Shown piece by piece: positions 34,187 to 46,088 of a stretch of 64,000 bases of DNA. Origin of the DNA: Acetomicrobium thermoterrenum DSM 13490 (GTDB taxonomy: Bacteria; Synergistota; Synergistia; Synergistales; Acetomicrobiaceae); NCBI RefSeq assembly GCF_900107215.1, contig NZ_FNPD01000009.1:37329-101328 (forward strand). Reading direction: 5' to 3'. A program made the position numbers and the translations under genes. The notes below the pieces were generated by a model. It made no database searches and was not told where the DNA came from. It saw only the letters and a list, made by a program, of their open reading frames with translations. Numbering within the stretch: position 1 is the first letter of the stretch; the number at the start of each line of letters is the position of its first letter.

Positions 34187-35482
34187 TTATTGTTTTCTCT
34201 CTTTAATTTTATCCTTTCCCTCATGGACCTCTGCGCCGAGAAGGATCAATTTTTCGGCCATATTCTCATAACCCCTGTAGAGATGATGAACATCGTAAAC
34301 AACGGTTTCACCCTCGGCCGCCAACCCTGCGAGAACTAAAGCCGCTCCTCCACGCAAGTCTGTTGCATATACCTCAGCGCCAATTAACGAAGATTGCCCG
34401 TGTATAATAGCGGTATTACCTTGGAGTTCAATTTGAGCACCCATCTTTTGCAGTTCGCTGGCGTGGAGAAAGCGGGATTCAAAAATAGTTTCATAAATTA
34501 CACTCGTACCCTCTGCCAGTGAAAGCAAGGCCATCATCTGCGGTTGCAGATCCGTGGAAAAGCCCGGATAGGGCATAGTCTTAACCGTAAGACCCCTTGG
34601 ACGGTCTGGAGAGTTGACTCGCAATTCGTTTTCTTTGTTTATCACTTCTATTCCGGCTTCATCAAGCTTAGCCAGGAGAGCGTTTAGGTGTTCGGCAATC
34701 ACACCTTTTACAGTGACATCTCCTCGGGTAATTGCCCCAGCCAAAAGGTATGTTGCCGCTTCAATACGATCAGGTATAATATCGATGGTTGCGGGGTTCA
34801 ATTCCTTTTGCCCTCTGACGCGCAATATCCCGGTACCCTCTCCTTCTATGGCAGCACCCATGGACTTTAAAGCTCTGACAAGGTTGTCAATTTCGGGCTC
34901 CCTTGCGGCGTTTTCGATCAGCGTTTCCCCTTTTGCCAAAACAGCCGCCATGAGAAGATTTTCAGTGGCACCGACGGAAGGAAAATCGAGATAAATCCTT
35001 GCTCCAACCAATTTATCGGCCCTGGCAATTACTGCTCCTTTATCAAGCTCTATTTGCGCACCCATCTTAGAAAGACCCTTAAAGTGCAGGTCCATGGGTC
35101 TGCTACCTATAGCGCACCCGCCCGGAAGGGGCAAAATCACTCTTCCACATCGAGCAAGTAGAGGGCCCAAGACCAAAGAGGAAGCTCTCATCTTTCTGAC
35201 AAGAGATGACGGTGTTTCCCAAGCTGGTTCGCCTTCAATTTCTATCGTCATCGTATGATCGTCGCGTTTGATAACTGCTCCTAAACTGACGAGCAAATCG
35301 CTCATCGTTTGCACGTCCAGCAATTTGGGCACATTTCGAAGATGCACTTCACCATTATCCAACAAAAGCGCGGCAGCCATGACCGGCAGGGCCGCATTTT
35401 TTGAACCCTGGACCTTTACCTTCCCTTTAAGAGGGGTTCCCCCATTTATCTTCAAAAAACCGGATTCTTGATTAGTCTTCAC
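34187..35482 (-). CDS. murA: UDP-N-acetylglucosamine 1-carboxyvinyltransferase
   Basis: The first committed step of peptidoglycan synthesis, adding enolpyruvyl to UDP-GlcNAc. The 431-residue protein has the two-domain inside-out barrel pattern (KVQGSKNAALPVMAAALL near the start). The fosfomycin-reactive cysteine is Cys123, within LPLPGGCAIGSRP. The N-terminus from the GTG at 35482 is about 12 residues longer than usual. It follows wecB by 18 bases. Confidence 0.95.
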   Translation of the reverse strand: MKTNQESGFLKINGGTPLKGKVKVQGSKNAALPVMAAALLLDNGEVHLRNVPKLLDVQTMSDLLVSLGAVIKRDDHTMTIEIEGEPAWETPSSLVRKMRASSLVLGPLLARCGRVILPLPGGCAIGSRPMDLHFKGLSKMGAQIELDKGAVIARADKLVGARIYLDFPSVGATENLLMAAVLAKGETLIENAAREPEIDNLVRALKSMGAAIEGEGTGILRVRGQKELNPATIDIIPDRIEAATYLLAGAITRGDVTVKGVIAEHLNALLAKLDEAGIEVINKENELRVNSPDRPRGLTVKTMPYPGFSTDLQPQMMALLSLAEGTSVIYETIFESRFLHASELQKMGAQIELQGNTAIIHGQSSLIGAEVYATDLRGGAALVLAGLAAEGETVVYDVHHLYRGYENMAEKLILLGAEVHEGKDKIKERKQ

Positions 35483-35500
35483 TTTCTCTCACTCCCTAAA

Positions 35501-36619
35501 TCAATACTTACCAGTTTTTATGTAATTACTCAAGACATCAACTATGATTTCGGCTGCTCTTCCCTCTCCGAAAGGAGAGCCCGCTTTTGCAAGAATGCTT
35601 GCTTTGAATTTATCATCCCGCAATATTTTAAGCGATAGCTCGATAATTTTGGACGGTTCCCTGCCGGCCAGCACCGCGGTCCCCGAGCTCACCGCTTCAG
35701 GCCTTTCCGTAACATCCCTAAGAATTATTACGGGCTTTTTAAGGGTCGTCGCTTCCTCTTGGATACCACCGCTATCAGTCAATATCAAAGAGCTTCTATC
35801 CATTGTCCACACAAAATCATCGTATTCCATTGCATCGCATAAAATCACTCTCGAATGGCATCCCAAATATTTTTGCCATATTTCACGAACCAAGGGATTT
35901 TTATGCATTGGTACGACAACATAAAGTTCCGGCAAATCATCTAATATCTTCGTTAAAGCTTTACAAATAGCTTCGAGAGGTTCACCCCATGATTCTCTTC
36001 TGTGAACGGTGGCAAGTAACATCGGAGCACCGGTCGGCAATTTGTCCAATGAAAACTTTGGGGGCCTTGCGGCCTTTTTTACAGCCATAAGAGCATCCAC
36101 CACTGTATTCCCTGTAACCCATATTCTCGATGGATCGCAGCCATCGTTGATGAGGTTCTCCCTTGCCAATTTCGTTGGGGCAAACCAAAATGTAGCGAGC
36201 TTATCGGTCATTACCCTATTGGCTTCCTCAGGGAACGGCAAATACATATTGCCGCTTCTGAGTCCCGCTTCGACGTGGCCTATTTTAACTTTTCTGTAAA
36301 AAGCCGCTAGGGCCGATGCAAAAGTTGTCGTAGTATCTCCGTGCACCAAAACGACTTCCGGTCTTATATCATCTAGGACCTCCCCCACCTTCGTCAGCAC
36401 AGATGACGTGATGTAATCTAGGCTTTGTTTTTCCTTCATGATGGATAAATTACAATTTGGCACAATATTGAACACTTTTAATGCTTGAGTTAAAAGGTCT
36501 GTATGCTGTCCTGTTGCCAGAACATAATAGGGCATATCACGCTCTTTCAATTTCATTATAACAGGAGCCATCTTTATGGCTTCCGGACGAGTGCCTATTA
36601 TACAGCAAATTAAAGACAT
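35501..36619 (-). CDS. wecB: UDP-N-acetylglucosamine 2-epimerase (non-hydrolysing)
   Basis: Converts UDP-GlcNAc to UDP-ManNAc for surface polysaccharide or teichoic-type polymer synthesis. About 372 residues from the ATG at 36619 (MSLICCIIGTRPEAIKMAP), eight bases after GGAGG. Family motifs include VHGDTTTTFASALAAFY, GHVEAGLRSGN, EEANRVMTDKLA, TVHRRESWG and LTDSGGIQEEATTLKKPVIILRD. Next to a MraY/WecA-type transferase and murA it forms a small envelope cluster. Confidence 0.94.
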   Translation of the reverse strand: MSLICCIIGTRPEAIKMAPVIMKLKERDMPYYVLATGQHTDLLTQALKVFNIVPNCNLSIMKEKQSLDYITSSVLTKVGEVLDDIRPEVVLVHGDTTTTFASALAAFYRKVKIGHVEAGLRSGNMYLPFPEEANRVMTDKLATFWFAPTKLARENLINDGCDPSRIWVTGNTVVDALMAVKKAARPPKFSLDKLPTGAPMLLATVHRRESWGEPLEAICKALTKILDDLPELYVVVPMHKNPLVREIWQKYLGCHSRVILCDAMEYDDFVWTMDRSSLILTDSGGIQEEATTLKKPVIILRDVTERPEAVSSGTAVLAGREPSKIIELSLKILRDDKFKASILAKAGSPFGEGRAAEIIVDVLSNYIKTGKY

Positions 36620-36666
36620 TGCGACAACCTCCATGCACAAGAGATACTCCGACTAAAAATACCGGG

Positions 36667-37554
36667 TTAAAAAAACCTTATGCTTATAAACAGCATTGCT
36701 AAATGGAAAGACACCATTAAGACTAACACAAAAGGAGGCGTGAACCCTCTCCGATGGAGACGATGATGTATATGCCCCTTATCGGGGCAAAAGGGAGAGA
36801 CACCTTTCACAGTTCTTCGCAGTATAGCAAAGCACATGTCAATAAAGGGAATACCCCCGGCAAAGGCCAAAAATAAGCAAAGAGGTATAAAGGATTGTGT
36901 CAAAGGTGTATACGAAAATATCGAATACAATAAAATAGAGGCATGAAAAAACCCAAGAAGCGTACTGCCCCCATCCCCTAAAAAAGTCCTTGCTTCGGGG
37001 AAATTCCAAGGGAGGATCCCAATAGCGATGCCAAAGCCAAAAGCCCAAAAGATATTGTGGAAGACGACCATAAACATGCATGAACTTGCCGCGAATATGA
37101 CCAAAACCAAACCATTCATGCCGTCGATCATATTATATGCACTTATCATGGCGGCAATCCACAAAGATGCGGTAAGCCAACCCCATAGGGGAAAATTGCC
37201 ACTTTTGTACAGAGGAATTAAAGCTACTATTGAAGCAGTAATATGGACTAAAAGCCTAACTTTTGGAGATAGGCTTCTCATATCGTCCAGATATCCGACT
37301 AAAAATGTCGCGCTGGCACACCACGCAAAAAACGAAGGATCAAATTCAAAATGATCCCTCGCAAACAAAAGAAACAGAAGCAGACCGCTCCATAAGACGA
37401 TGCCCCCACCGCGTGGCGTAACTTCTTTGTGGAGCTTTCTGGATTCGGGCATATCCAAAATACGATATCTAAAAGAGAGGGGAATGGAGATCTTTGTAAT
37501 CCCCCATCCCCACATAAAGGACAAAAAAGCATAGAGGACCATTTCACTGCTCAT
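36667..37554 (-). CDS. MraY/WecA/TagO-type polyprenyl-phosphate sugar-1-phosphate transferase
   Basis: A polytopic membrane enzyme (295 residues, about nine to ten hydrophobic segments) that attaches a sugar phosphate to undecaprenyl phosphate. Motifs: KLHKEVTPRGGG (about 41), the paired Asp in YLDDMRSLSPK (about 90), YNMIDGMNGL, GDGGSTLLGF and HIHHRLHRRG. The HHRLHRRG loop and absence of MraY-specific motifs favour the WecA/TagO branch. It lies upstream of wecB, supporting a role in a secondary envelope polymer. The sugar cannot be told from sequence. Confidence 0.87.
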   Translation of the reverse strand: MSSEMVLYAFLSFMWGWGITKISIPLSFRYRILDMPESRKLHKEVTPRGGGIVLWSGLLLFLLFARDHFEFDPSFFAWCASATFLVGYLDDMRSLSPKVRLLVHITASIVALIPLYKSGNFPLWGWLTASLWIAAMISAYNMIDGMNGLVLVIFAASSCMFMVVFHNIFWAFGFGIAIGILPWNFPEARTFLGDGGSTLLGFFHASILLYSIFSYTPLTQSFIPLCLFLAFAGGIPFIDMCFAILRRTVKGVSPFCPDKGHIHHRLHRRGFTPPFVLVLMVSFHLAMLFISIRFF

Positions 37555-37568
37555 AATGCAATTATCAG

Positions 37569-39612
<2,044 letters not shown>

Positions 39613-39649
39613 TGATAAACCTCCAATCAATCTTATTGACAATTTATTT

Positions 39650-40357
39650 TTAGTTAATAATCCGATAAAAGTCTATTGGGGTCCAATCCCTGAAGGGAAT
39701 GCCTCCTACATTACCAAAGCCTGCCAATAACGGCTCAAAGGTCATCTCTTTGAACAATGCATTTCTTTCAGGCAACATTACAAGCAGCTCTCCCTGAAGA
39801 CCAATTTGTTCTATCGATTTCTCCCTTTGAAAGGGATAAAAATAAATTTTGCCTCCCGATACATAGGAAAGCATTATCAAACTCAGCGGCAAAGGGCCAT
39901 CTTTCATAAGTAAATCCACCGCAATCCCTTCCCTCAAACAAAACCCAGCCAACATTAACACAAAATCATCACTTATTCCAGAAACGATGGGGTTTTGCTC
40001 GATGACGAGCCTTGAAGGCCAGGCATCATTTGTATGATAAATCCCCCTCATAAATTTTTCGTAATCCCCTAACTCAGTAACATTGACTACGCTCCCCATT
40101 TTAACGTGGGTTGTCTTTTCCCACTTGGTGGGAAGAATCATTTCCCCAAATGCGGCCGCTAAAAACGGTGGATCTTCTCCGTATTTATCTAGAACAGGCA
40201 CATTTAAACCTGCTTTAAAGCGAATGACGCTTAAGTCTGCGACGCCTTTGCTTTTATTGATAAAATTTGCAAAAGCCATAAGGTCAGTCAATTCCGGTGT
40301 TATCCGTATCGAATAATGACAACAACTCCTTTTCGGGAAAATCTTGATGAAGAGCAT
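39650..40357 (-). CDS. Conserved protein of unknown function upstream of meaB
   Basis: A 235-residue soluble protein with no motif I recognise. It mixes hydrophobic strands (LVIEQNPIVSGISDDFVLMLAGF) and short charged turns, has no signal peptide or clear membrane segment, and has two adjacent cysteines near the N-terminus. The start codon overlaps the stop of the small membrane-protein gene (TAATG), so the two are translated together. It precedes meaB by about 37 bases. A link with acyl-CoA mutase metabolism is possible but only positional. Confidence 0.55.
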   Translation of the reverse strand: MLFIKIFPKRSCCHYSIRITPELTDLMAFANFINKSKGVADLSVIRFKAGLNVPVLDKYGEDPPFLAAAFGEMILPTKWEKTTHVKMGSVVNVTELGDYEKFMRGIYHTNDAWPSRLVIEQNPIVSGISDDFVLMLAGFCLREGIAVDLLMKDGPLPLSLIMLSYVSGGKIYFYPFQREKSIEQIGLQGELLVMLPERNALFKEMTFEPLLAGFGNVGGIPFRDWTPIDFYRIIN

Positions 40358-40584
40358 TATCTAATATTTATTATAGATATTCCGGCAAAGGCGTAAAAAC
40401 CCATGATCGCCGATGCGGCCAAAGTGAACCCCAGAAGGACACGTAAGTAAAAAACCCATAAAGTACCGCCGGGCCATTTCTTTGAAGTTATATTGTTTAT
40501 AATCCTTGCTATCATCAAAGAGACCATAAAAAGAGCCAATGCTAATAGGGCTTGAACGTTTACATCCGGAATAGAGTCAAACAT
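40357..40584 (-). CDS. Small membrane protein, unknown function
   Basis: About 75 residues with two hydrophobic segments (VQALLALALFMVSLMIARII near the start, and VLLGFTLAASAIMGFYAFAG near the end) separated by a short basic loop (NITSKKWPGG). No family recognised. The ATG at 40584 is used. A GTG at 40599 is also possible but touches its ribosome site. It shares TAATG with the next gene. It may be the head of the operon leading to meaB. Confidence 0.5.
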   Translation of the reverse strand: MFDSIPDVNVQALLALALFMVSLMIARIINNITSKKWPGGTLWVFYLRVLLGFTLAASAIMGFYAFAGISIINIR

Positions 40585-40641
40585 AGTATAAATATACACC
40601 TCTGCTTTTTAAAGTTTTAAGGTTGTCCCTTTGAATGCTTC

Positions 40642-40803
40642 TCATAAATCAGCTTTATAATAGCATTTCCCATGAAAATTCTGTCGGGCCTTGAATAAGT
40701 ACAGGCAATAATGACAAAGGAAAAGAGTAGCGATGATGACGATCAAGAAAATTATAATCTGGCGTGCAAGGCTATCGCGATGTTTTCTCGCTTTTTCCTT
40801 CAT
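40642..40803 (-). CDS. Tiny single-span membrane protein (53 aa), unknown function
   Basis: A reading frame from the ATG at 40803 to the TGA at 40642, preceded by GGTGATGGG. The product has a basic N-terminus (MKEKARKHRDSLARQ), one hydrophobic span (IIIFLIVIIATLFLCHYCLYLF) and a basic tail, as in many real small membrane proteins. It lies between a terminator hairpin upstream and the two-span membrane gene downstream. No homologue is recognised. The composition and position make it plausible rather than certain. Confidence 0.4.
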   Translation of the reverse strand: MKEKARKHRDSLARQIIIFLIVIIATLFLCHYCLYLFKARQNFHGKCYYKADL

Positions 40804-40819
40804 TATCCCATCACCCTAT

Positions 40820-40853
40820 AAAAATAGAGGGAGCTTTTCTCCCTCTATTTTAC
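40820..40853 (-). terminator. Palindromic terminator, probably bidirectional
   Basis: AAATAGAGGGAG pairs with CTCCCTCTATTT around a 4-5 base loop, with A/T-rich tails on both sides. It separates the Gfo/Idh gene transcript from the small membrane genes and meaB. The ~100 bases from here to the oxidoreductase stop are A/T-rich with no feature I can identify. Confidence 0.75.
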
Positions 40854-40952
40854 AATAATCTTAATTATAAATTAAAATTACGACCACGTTTGGGGGTACT
40901 TCATGACATATAACAATATATTACATAAATACAACAACCATGTCAGCCTGCT

Positions 40953-41933
40953 TTAATTTAAAAGACCTTCAAGGTTCTCATCGGAATCGGCCGATTTATT
41001 TTTGTTTATCTGCCTTAGAACCTCAACCGCTATCTCTAAAGCTCTCTTGCCATCAGCAATACCGACCATCGGCTGTCTTCCTTCCTTGACACAAGATATG
41101 AAATGTTGCAATTCCATCTTCAGAGGTTCGTGTTTCGGGAAGACGGGATGCTCAATTACCTCCATTAATCCCATGCCATTATTCCTAATGCATCTATGAA
41201 TGGAAACATCTTGAGTTTCGTAGTTTAAGGTTATGTAACGCTCTCTTTCCATAATCTCCAACGTCCTTAGCCTCTTTTCGGAAGCCCTGCTGACCAGTAT
41301 ATGAGATATTGCCCCATTCTTAAACGTAAGATGAGCCGAGGCTATGTCTTCATGCTCTGTAAAGACGGATCTTCCATAGGCCGAAATTTCGCTTATCTCA
41401 CTACCAACCAACGATAAAATTATATCAATGTCATGGATCATCAAATCTAAAACAACGCCGACATCCGCAACCCTGGAAGAAAAGGGACCCAGCCTTCTAG
41501 TTTGAATATAAAGAGGAGGTTTACAAATTCCCCTGACGTACTGAACTGCGCTGTTAAAGCGCTCAATATGTCCTACTTGTAAAACGAGGTTTTTTTGAGC
41601 TGCCAATTTGAGCAACTCCTCTGCCTCATCGACTGTCTTCGTAACAGGTTTTTCTATGAGCACGTGAATGCCTCTTTCCATTACCTTTTTGGCCACTTCG
41701 TAATGAGCAACCGTAGGCACAACAATGCTCAAAGCATCTGGGCGAGCTTTCTCCAGGAATTCATCTAAATCACTAAAATAAGGCACTTGTAACATCTCGC
41801 CAACGGAGACAGCTCTCTGATCGTCTATGTCCATAACCCCGGCAAGCCTGGTTTCCAGCAACTCCGAATATATTCTGGCGTGGTGATATCCCAGATGTCC
41901 CACCCCAATGACGCCTACCCGCAACGCATTCAT
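40953..41933 (-). CDS. Gfo/Idh/MocA-family sugar oxidoreductase (GnnA-like)
   Basis: An NAD(P)-dependent oxidoreductase of about 326 residues. The Rossmann motif is VGVIGVGHLGYHHARIYSEL, the catalytic EKP motif is in VLIEKPVTKTVDEAEELL (about 95), and GHIERFNSAVQYV is reminiscent of UDP-GlcNAc 3-dehydrogenases (GnnA) used for lipid A variants. No partner transaminase or lpxA is adjacent, so the substrate is uncertain. The ATG at 41933 follows AGAGGTGAAG. The gene stands alone after folC. Confidence 0.8.
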   Translation of the reverse strand: MNALRVGVIGVGHLGYHHARIYSELLETRLAGVMDIDDQRAVSVGEMLQVPYFSDLDEFLEKARPDALSIVVPTVAHYEVAKKVMERGIHVLIEKPVTKTVDEAEELLKLAAQKNLVLQVGHIERFNSAVQYVRGICKPPLYIQTRRLGPFSSRVADVGVVLDLMIHDIDIILSLVGSEISEISAYGRSVFTEHEDIASAHLTFKNGAISHILVSRASEKRLRTLEIMERERYITLNYETQDVSIHRCIRNNGMGLMEVIEHPVFPKHEPLKMELQHFISCVKEGRQPMVGIADGKRALEIAVEVLRQINKNKSADSDENLEGLLN

Positions 41934-42020
41934 GATCTTCACCTCTTAAATCGCATATACACTTAATATTTAAAATTCCTCTTAATTATTATCACTTGAT
42001 ATGAACTATTTTGGCATTCC

Positions 42021-43355
42021 TTAAAGATCAGATCTCAAAATCTTTTTTATCGCCCCTATAAGGTAGAGGCTGCCGCAAATCGCGATATAACTGGAATGGC
42101 CATTAACTGCTTCGCACAGAGCCGTATTTAATTCTGGTTCGTCCCCTATAAAGGCTTTGGTAAAGATATTTCTTGCTATATCCGCCAAAGCATGTGAAGA
42201 CTCGCTTCTGTCCAGTTGAGGCACCTGTGTGCATACAATCTTCTCGATGGGCAGATTGCATAGTTTCTTTAATGTTTCCCGGATATCTTTGTCCTTCATC
42301 ATTGCCGTCACAAAGGTAATATTTTCATGAGGACACAAAACTTGTTTAAGCGATTGCGCAAAGACTGCCATTCCTTCCGGGTTGTGCGCACCATCCAGTA
42401 TTAATACTTTTCCATTTTTTAACCTTATAATTTCAAAGCGGCCGGGCCATGAAACAGAGAGCAATCCCGATCTGATCGTTTTATCGGATATTCCTGGAAA
42501 GACATCTTTTAAAAGAAGAGCCACAAAGACAGCTAATGCTGTATTGCTGATTTGATAAGCAGCTGTAAGCTTCGTTTCAAGGGAATCGAAAAAGTATCCC
42601 TTGGATGTCCAAAAGTCATAAATAACGCCATCCAAAGAAAAATGTGCGGGTTTGACTAAACATTCTCTTGAGAAAATGTGTCCCTCGGAAATCATCTTTG
42701 CGCAGCTATCAATAAACAGTTTTTCCAGACCGAAGTCTCCACCCACATAGATTGCCCTTTTCCCTGGCCTGATTACGGAAAACTTCTCCTTCGCTATTTG
42801 GGAAATAGTGTCTCCTAAAAAATTCGTATGATCCAGCGAAATAGAGGTAATCACTGAAAGTATAACTTCTCCCAGAAGATTCGTGGCATCGAGCCTTCCA
42901 CCCATTCCTGCTTCTACAACGGCTACATCGACCTTTTCTTCGGATAAAATTAAGAAAGCCACGGCCGTCATAAGCTCAAAAGCAGTCGGAGGCGTCTCGG
43001 CGATGAAATTTTCCCTTAGCACCAATTTTACCTTTTGCCATGTTTCCATCCACCTTTGCGGACTTACAATCTTGCCTTCAATTTTCAGGCGCTCGCCCAT
43101 GTGCAACAGGTGAGGGCTAGTATATAGCGCAGTTTTAAGACCCGATGAAGACAAGATACTCGCAATAGTCGATGCAGTAGAGCCTTTGCCGTTAGTACCG
43201 ACTATATGAATGGCCTTGAAAGCTCTTTGAGGATTACCCAGCAAACCGAGGCACTTAGCCATCCGAGATAAGCCCGGGCGAATGCCCGGGCTTGCACTAT
43301 TTAAAATGTCTTGTTCCAAAAGGTCAAAGGCTTCGGCATTTTCTTTATCGACCAT
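42021..43355 (-). CDS. folC: Folylpolyglutamate synthase / dihydrofolate synthase
   Basis: A Mur-ligase-family enzyme that adds glutamate to folates. About 444 residues, with GTNGKGSTASTIASIL as the P-loop (about 52-67), SPHLLHMGERLKI, VEAGMGGRLDATN, SLDHTNFLGDT and LDGAHNPEGM. The ATG at 43355 follows GGAGG by about six bases and overlaps the end of valS by 11 bases. A longer frame upstream is not needed. Confidence 0.93.
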   Translation of the reverse strand: MVDKENAEAFDLLEQDILNSASPGIRPGLSRMAKCLGLLGNPQRAFKAIHIVGTNGKGSTASTIASILSSSGLKTALYTSPHLLHMGERLKIEGKIVSPQRWMETWQKVKLVLRENFIAETPPTAFELMTAVAFLILSEEKVDVAVVEAGMGGRLDATNLLGEVILSVITSISLDHTNFLGDTISQIAKEKFSVIRPGKRAIYVGGDFGLEKLFIDSCAKMISEGHIFSRECLVKPAHFSLDGVIYDFWTSKGYFFDSLETKLTAAYQISNTALAVFVALLLKDVFPGISDKTIRSGLLSVSWPGRFEIIRLKNGKVLILDGAHNPEGMAVFAQSLKQVLCPHENITFVTAMMKDKDIRETLKKLCNLPIEKIVCTQVPQLDRSESSHALADIARNIFTKAFIGDEPELNTALCEAVNGHSSYIAICGSLYLIGAIKKILRSDL

Positions 43356-46032
43356 CCGCTTCCTCCGAGCTGCGCTCAAGAGATGCAATATTATCGTCGA
43401 TCCTCTTCATGCGTTCCCTGGCCTTCTTTAACCTATTTTGCTCCTTTTCGACAACTTCCTGCGGCGCCTTCTGCAGGAAGGACTCATTAGAAAGCTTCGA
43501 AAGGCTTTTTTGTTCCTCCAAAAGCAACCCTTCTTTTTCTTTTCGCAATCTCTCTATTTCCGAAGAAATGTCAATAATATCGCCCACGATCAGATAGACA
43601 TTACACCAGGGCAATACAGAAACCAGTGAGCCACCAGGCCTCCTCGACTCGAAACTTATCTCTCCTACCTTGGACATCAATCTAATTATATCTTCATTTT
43701 CAGCTAACACTTCAAGAACAGATCTATCCGTTGGATTGATCATTAAGTGAGGAACCACGACCTGGGGTGTGAGGTTAGCCTCGGCTCTCAGGTTTCTTAT
43801 CGAACGTATGGTTTCCTGAAGGACAAAAATATTCTTTTCTAACGACTTCTTTGTCGTATCATCGAACATCTCCTCCGTACCGGGCCAAGGCTCTTCTTCG
43901 ATTGACATTTGACTGAAACCGAAGGAATGCCACAACTCTTCAGTTATGAAGGGAATAAAGGGATGGAGAAGCAGGAGAACCTTTTTGAAAACATAATAAA
44001 GCACCTTTTGCGAAGCGATCTTTCTTTTGCTCCCCTCGTCTCCCTTTAAAGCCGGTTTCGACATCTCTATGTACCAGTCACAGAGCTCTCCCCACACGAA
44101 GTCATAAAGTATTTTGCTTGCTTCGCCGAAAAAATATCCTTCTATCAAGTCTGTAACTTCTTTAGTCACCTGATTAACGCGCATGACGATCCATCTATCG
44201 TGAAGCCTCAAAGAATCGTCGAATTCCATGGTCCGACTTTCATCAAAATCGCCCAAATTCATCAAAGCAAAACGGGCAGCATTCCAAATCTTATTCATGA
44301 AATGCCTGCAGGATTCGATCTTCTGGGTGCTCAAAAATATATCACGGCCTTGTACTGTCAACGATGATAAGGTAAATCTCAAGGAATCAGCCCCATATTT
44401 ATTTATTATGTCTACAGGATCTATGACGTTGCCTTTGGATTTGCTCATTTTTTGACCCTTTTCATCACGGACCAAAGCGTGAATATAAACGTCTTTGAAG
44501 GGCACGTCATCCATAAATTTAAGGCCCATCATTATCATTCTTGCCACCCAGAAAAATATTATGTCAAAGCCGGTAACCAACAATGAAGTCGGATAAAAAT
44601 ATGTGAGCTCTGGAGTTTGTTCAGGCCACCCCATAGTGGAAAAGGGCCAAAGAGCGCTCGAAAACCATGTATCTAAAACATCTTCGTCCTGCACAATGGC
44701 TCTTGAGCCACAATTTTCGCACTCCACCGGATCAATTTCCGACACTGTTATGTGATTGCAGTCCAGACAGGTCCAAGCCGGTATTCTATGCCCCCACCAC
44801 AACTGTCTCGAGATACACCAGTCGCGTATATTCTCCATCCACTGATAATAAGTATTCACCCAGCGCTCAGGTATCCAACGAATTTTGCCTTCTTTTACGA
44901 CCTCAATGGCCCTTTTTGCCAAAGGCTCGGTGCGGACGAACCACTGTTCCGAAAGATAGGGCTCTAAAATTGTATTGCATCTATAACAATGACCGACGGC
45001 ATGCTCGTATTCCTCGATCTTTATCAACAAACCTGCAGCCTCTATGTCTCTTACGATTGCTTCTCTGGCATCAAATCTGTTCATTCCTTTATAACGACCG
45101 GCATTTTCATTCATGAAACCATCGGCATTTATTACCTGGATTGGTTCCAGATCATGCCGCTGCCCTACCAAAAAGTCGTTGGGGTCGTGGGCAGGCGTTA
45201 TCTTAACCATTCCGGTTCCAAAGGATGGATCGACCATCTGGTCCTTTATTACGGGCACAATTCTGTCTACTATGGGAACTCTAACCTTTTTTCCAATGTA
45301 CTTTGCGTTATTTGAATCATCAGGATGAACTGCTATGGCGACATCTCCTAAAATTGTCTCCGGACGTGTAGTAGCAACGACCAGAAATCCATCTTTTTCC
45401 ACAAAGGGGTAAGCTACGTAATAGAGCTTCCCCTTTTCCGTTGTATGTTCTACCTCCAGATCCGAAAGTGCCGTGTGACAGCGAGGGCACCAATTTATGA
45501 TATATTTGCCCTTGTATATAAGCCCTTCTTTATACAAACGGACGAATACAGCCCTGACAGCTTTAGATAAACCTTCATCCATTGTGAAGCGCTCTCTATC
45601 CCAGTCGCAAGAGGCACCAAGTCTTTTTAATTGCGAGATGATTCTGCCGCCATATTCGGATTTCCATTCCCATACCTTCTCCAGAAAGGCCTCTCTGGTC
45701 ATATCCTTTCTATCTATACCCTTTTTGGCCAATTCTCTCTCCACAACATTTTGCGTGGCAATGCCGGCGTGGTCCGTCCCCGGTATCCACATCACGTTAA
45801 ACCCCTTCATTCGCTTGTAGCGACATACAATGTCCTGTAGGGTATTGTTCAATGCATGCCCCATGTGAAGCGAGCCTGTAACATTGGGCGGTGGTATCAC
45901 TATGCTGAAGGGTTCTTTGGTTTCGTCGACTTCAGCATGGAATAATCCGCGATCCTGCCACCAGTCATACCATTTTCGCTCCAGTTCTTCGGGTTCGTAT
46001 TCCTTCGAAACAAGTTTGTCGTCGACAGGCAT
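43345..46032 (-). CDS. valS: Valyl-tRNA synthetase
   Basis: A class I synthetase of 895 residues with PPPNVTGSLHMGHALN (HIGH motif, about 48-63), the CP1 editing domain (ATTRPETILGDVAIAV), WFSSALWPFSTMGWP, the KMSKSKGNVID loop and a C-terminal coiled-coil tail (IERLRKEKEGLLLEEQ). The start ATG follows GGGGGA. folC overlaps its 3' end. No T-box leader is seen upstream. Confidence 0.96.
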   Translation of the reverse strand: MPVDDKLVSKEYEPEELERKWYDWWQDRGLFHAEVDETKEPFSIVIPPPNVTGSLHMGHALNNTLQDIVCRYKRMKGFNVMWIPGTDHAGIATQNVVERELAKKGIDRKDMTREAFLEKVWEWKSEYGGRIISQLKRLGASCDWDRERFTMDEGLSKAVRAVFVRLYKEGLIYKGKYIINWCPRCHTALSDLEVEHTTEKGKLYYVAYPFVEKDGFLVVATTRPETILGDVAIAVHPDDSNNAKYIGKKVRVPIVDRIVPVIKDQMVDPSFGTGMVKITPAHDPNDFLVGQRHDLEPIQVINADGFMNENAGRYKGMNRFDAREAIVRDIEAAGLLIKIEEYEHAVGHCYRCNTILEPYLSEQWFVRTEPLAKRAIEVVKEGKIRWIPERWVNTYYQWMENIRDWCISRQLWWGHRIPAWTCLDCNHITVSEIDPVECENCGSRAIVQDEDVLDTWFSSALWPFSTMGWPEQTPELTYFYPTSLLVTGFDIIFFWVARMIMMGLKFMDDVPFKDVYIHALVRDEKGQKMSKSKGNVIDPVDIINKYGADSLRFTLSSLTVQGRDIFLSTQKIESCRHFMNKIWNAARFALMNLGDFDESRTMEFDDSLRLHDRWIVMRVNQVTKEVTDLIEGYFFGEASKILYDFVWGELCDWYIEMSKPALKGDEGSKRKIASQKVLYYVFKKVLLLLHPFIPFITEELWHSFGFSQMSIEEEPWPGTEEMFDDTTKKSLEKNIFVLQETIRSIRNLRAEANLTPQVVVPHLMINPTDRSVLEVLAENEDIIRLMSKVGEISFESRRPGGSLVSVLPWCNVYLIVGDIIDISSEIERLRKEKEGLLLEEQKSLSKLSNESFLQKAPQEVVEKEQNRLKKARERMKRIDDNIASLERSSEEADGR

Positions 46033-46088
46033 TTATTTAGTCTCCCCCTATAGGTTCGAGTTTACGATGTGTCATCGCACGAATTTCT

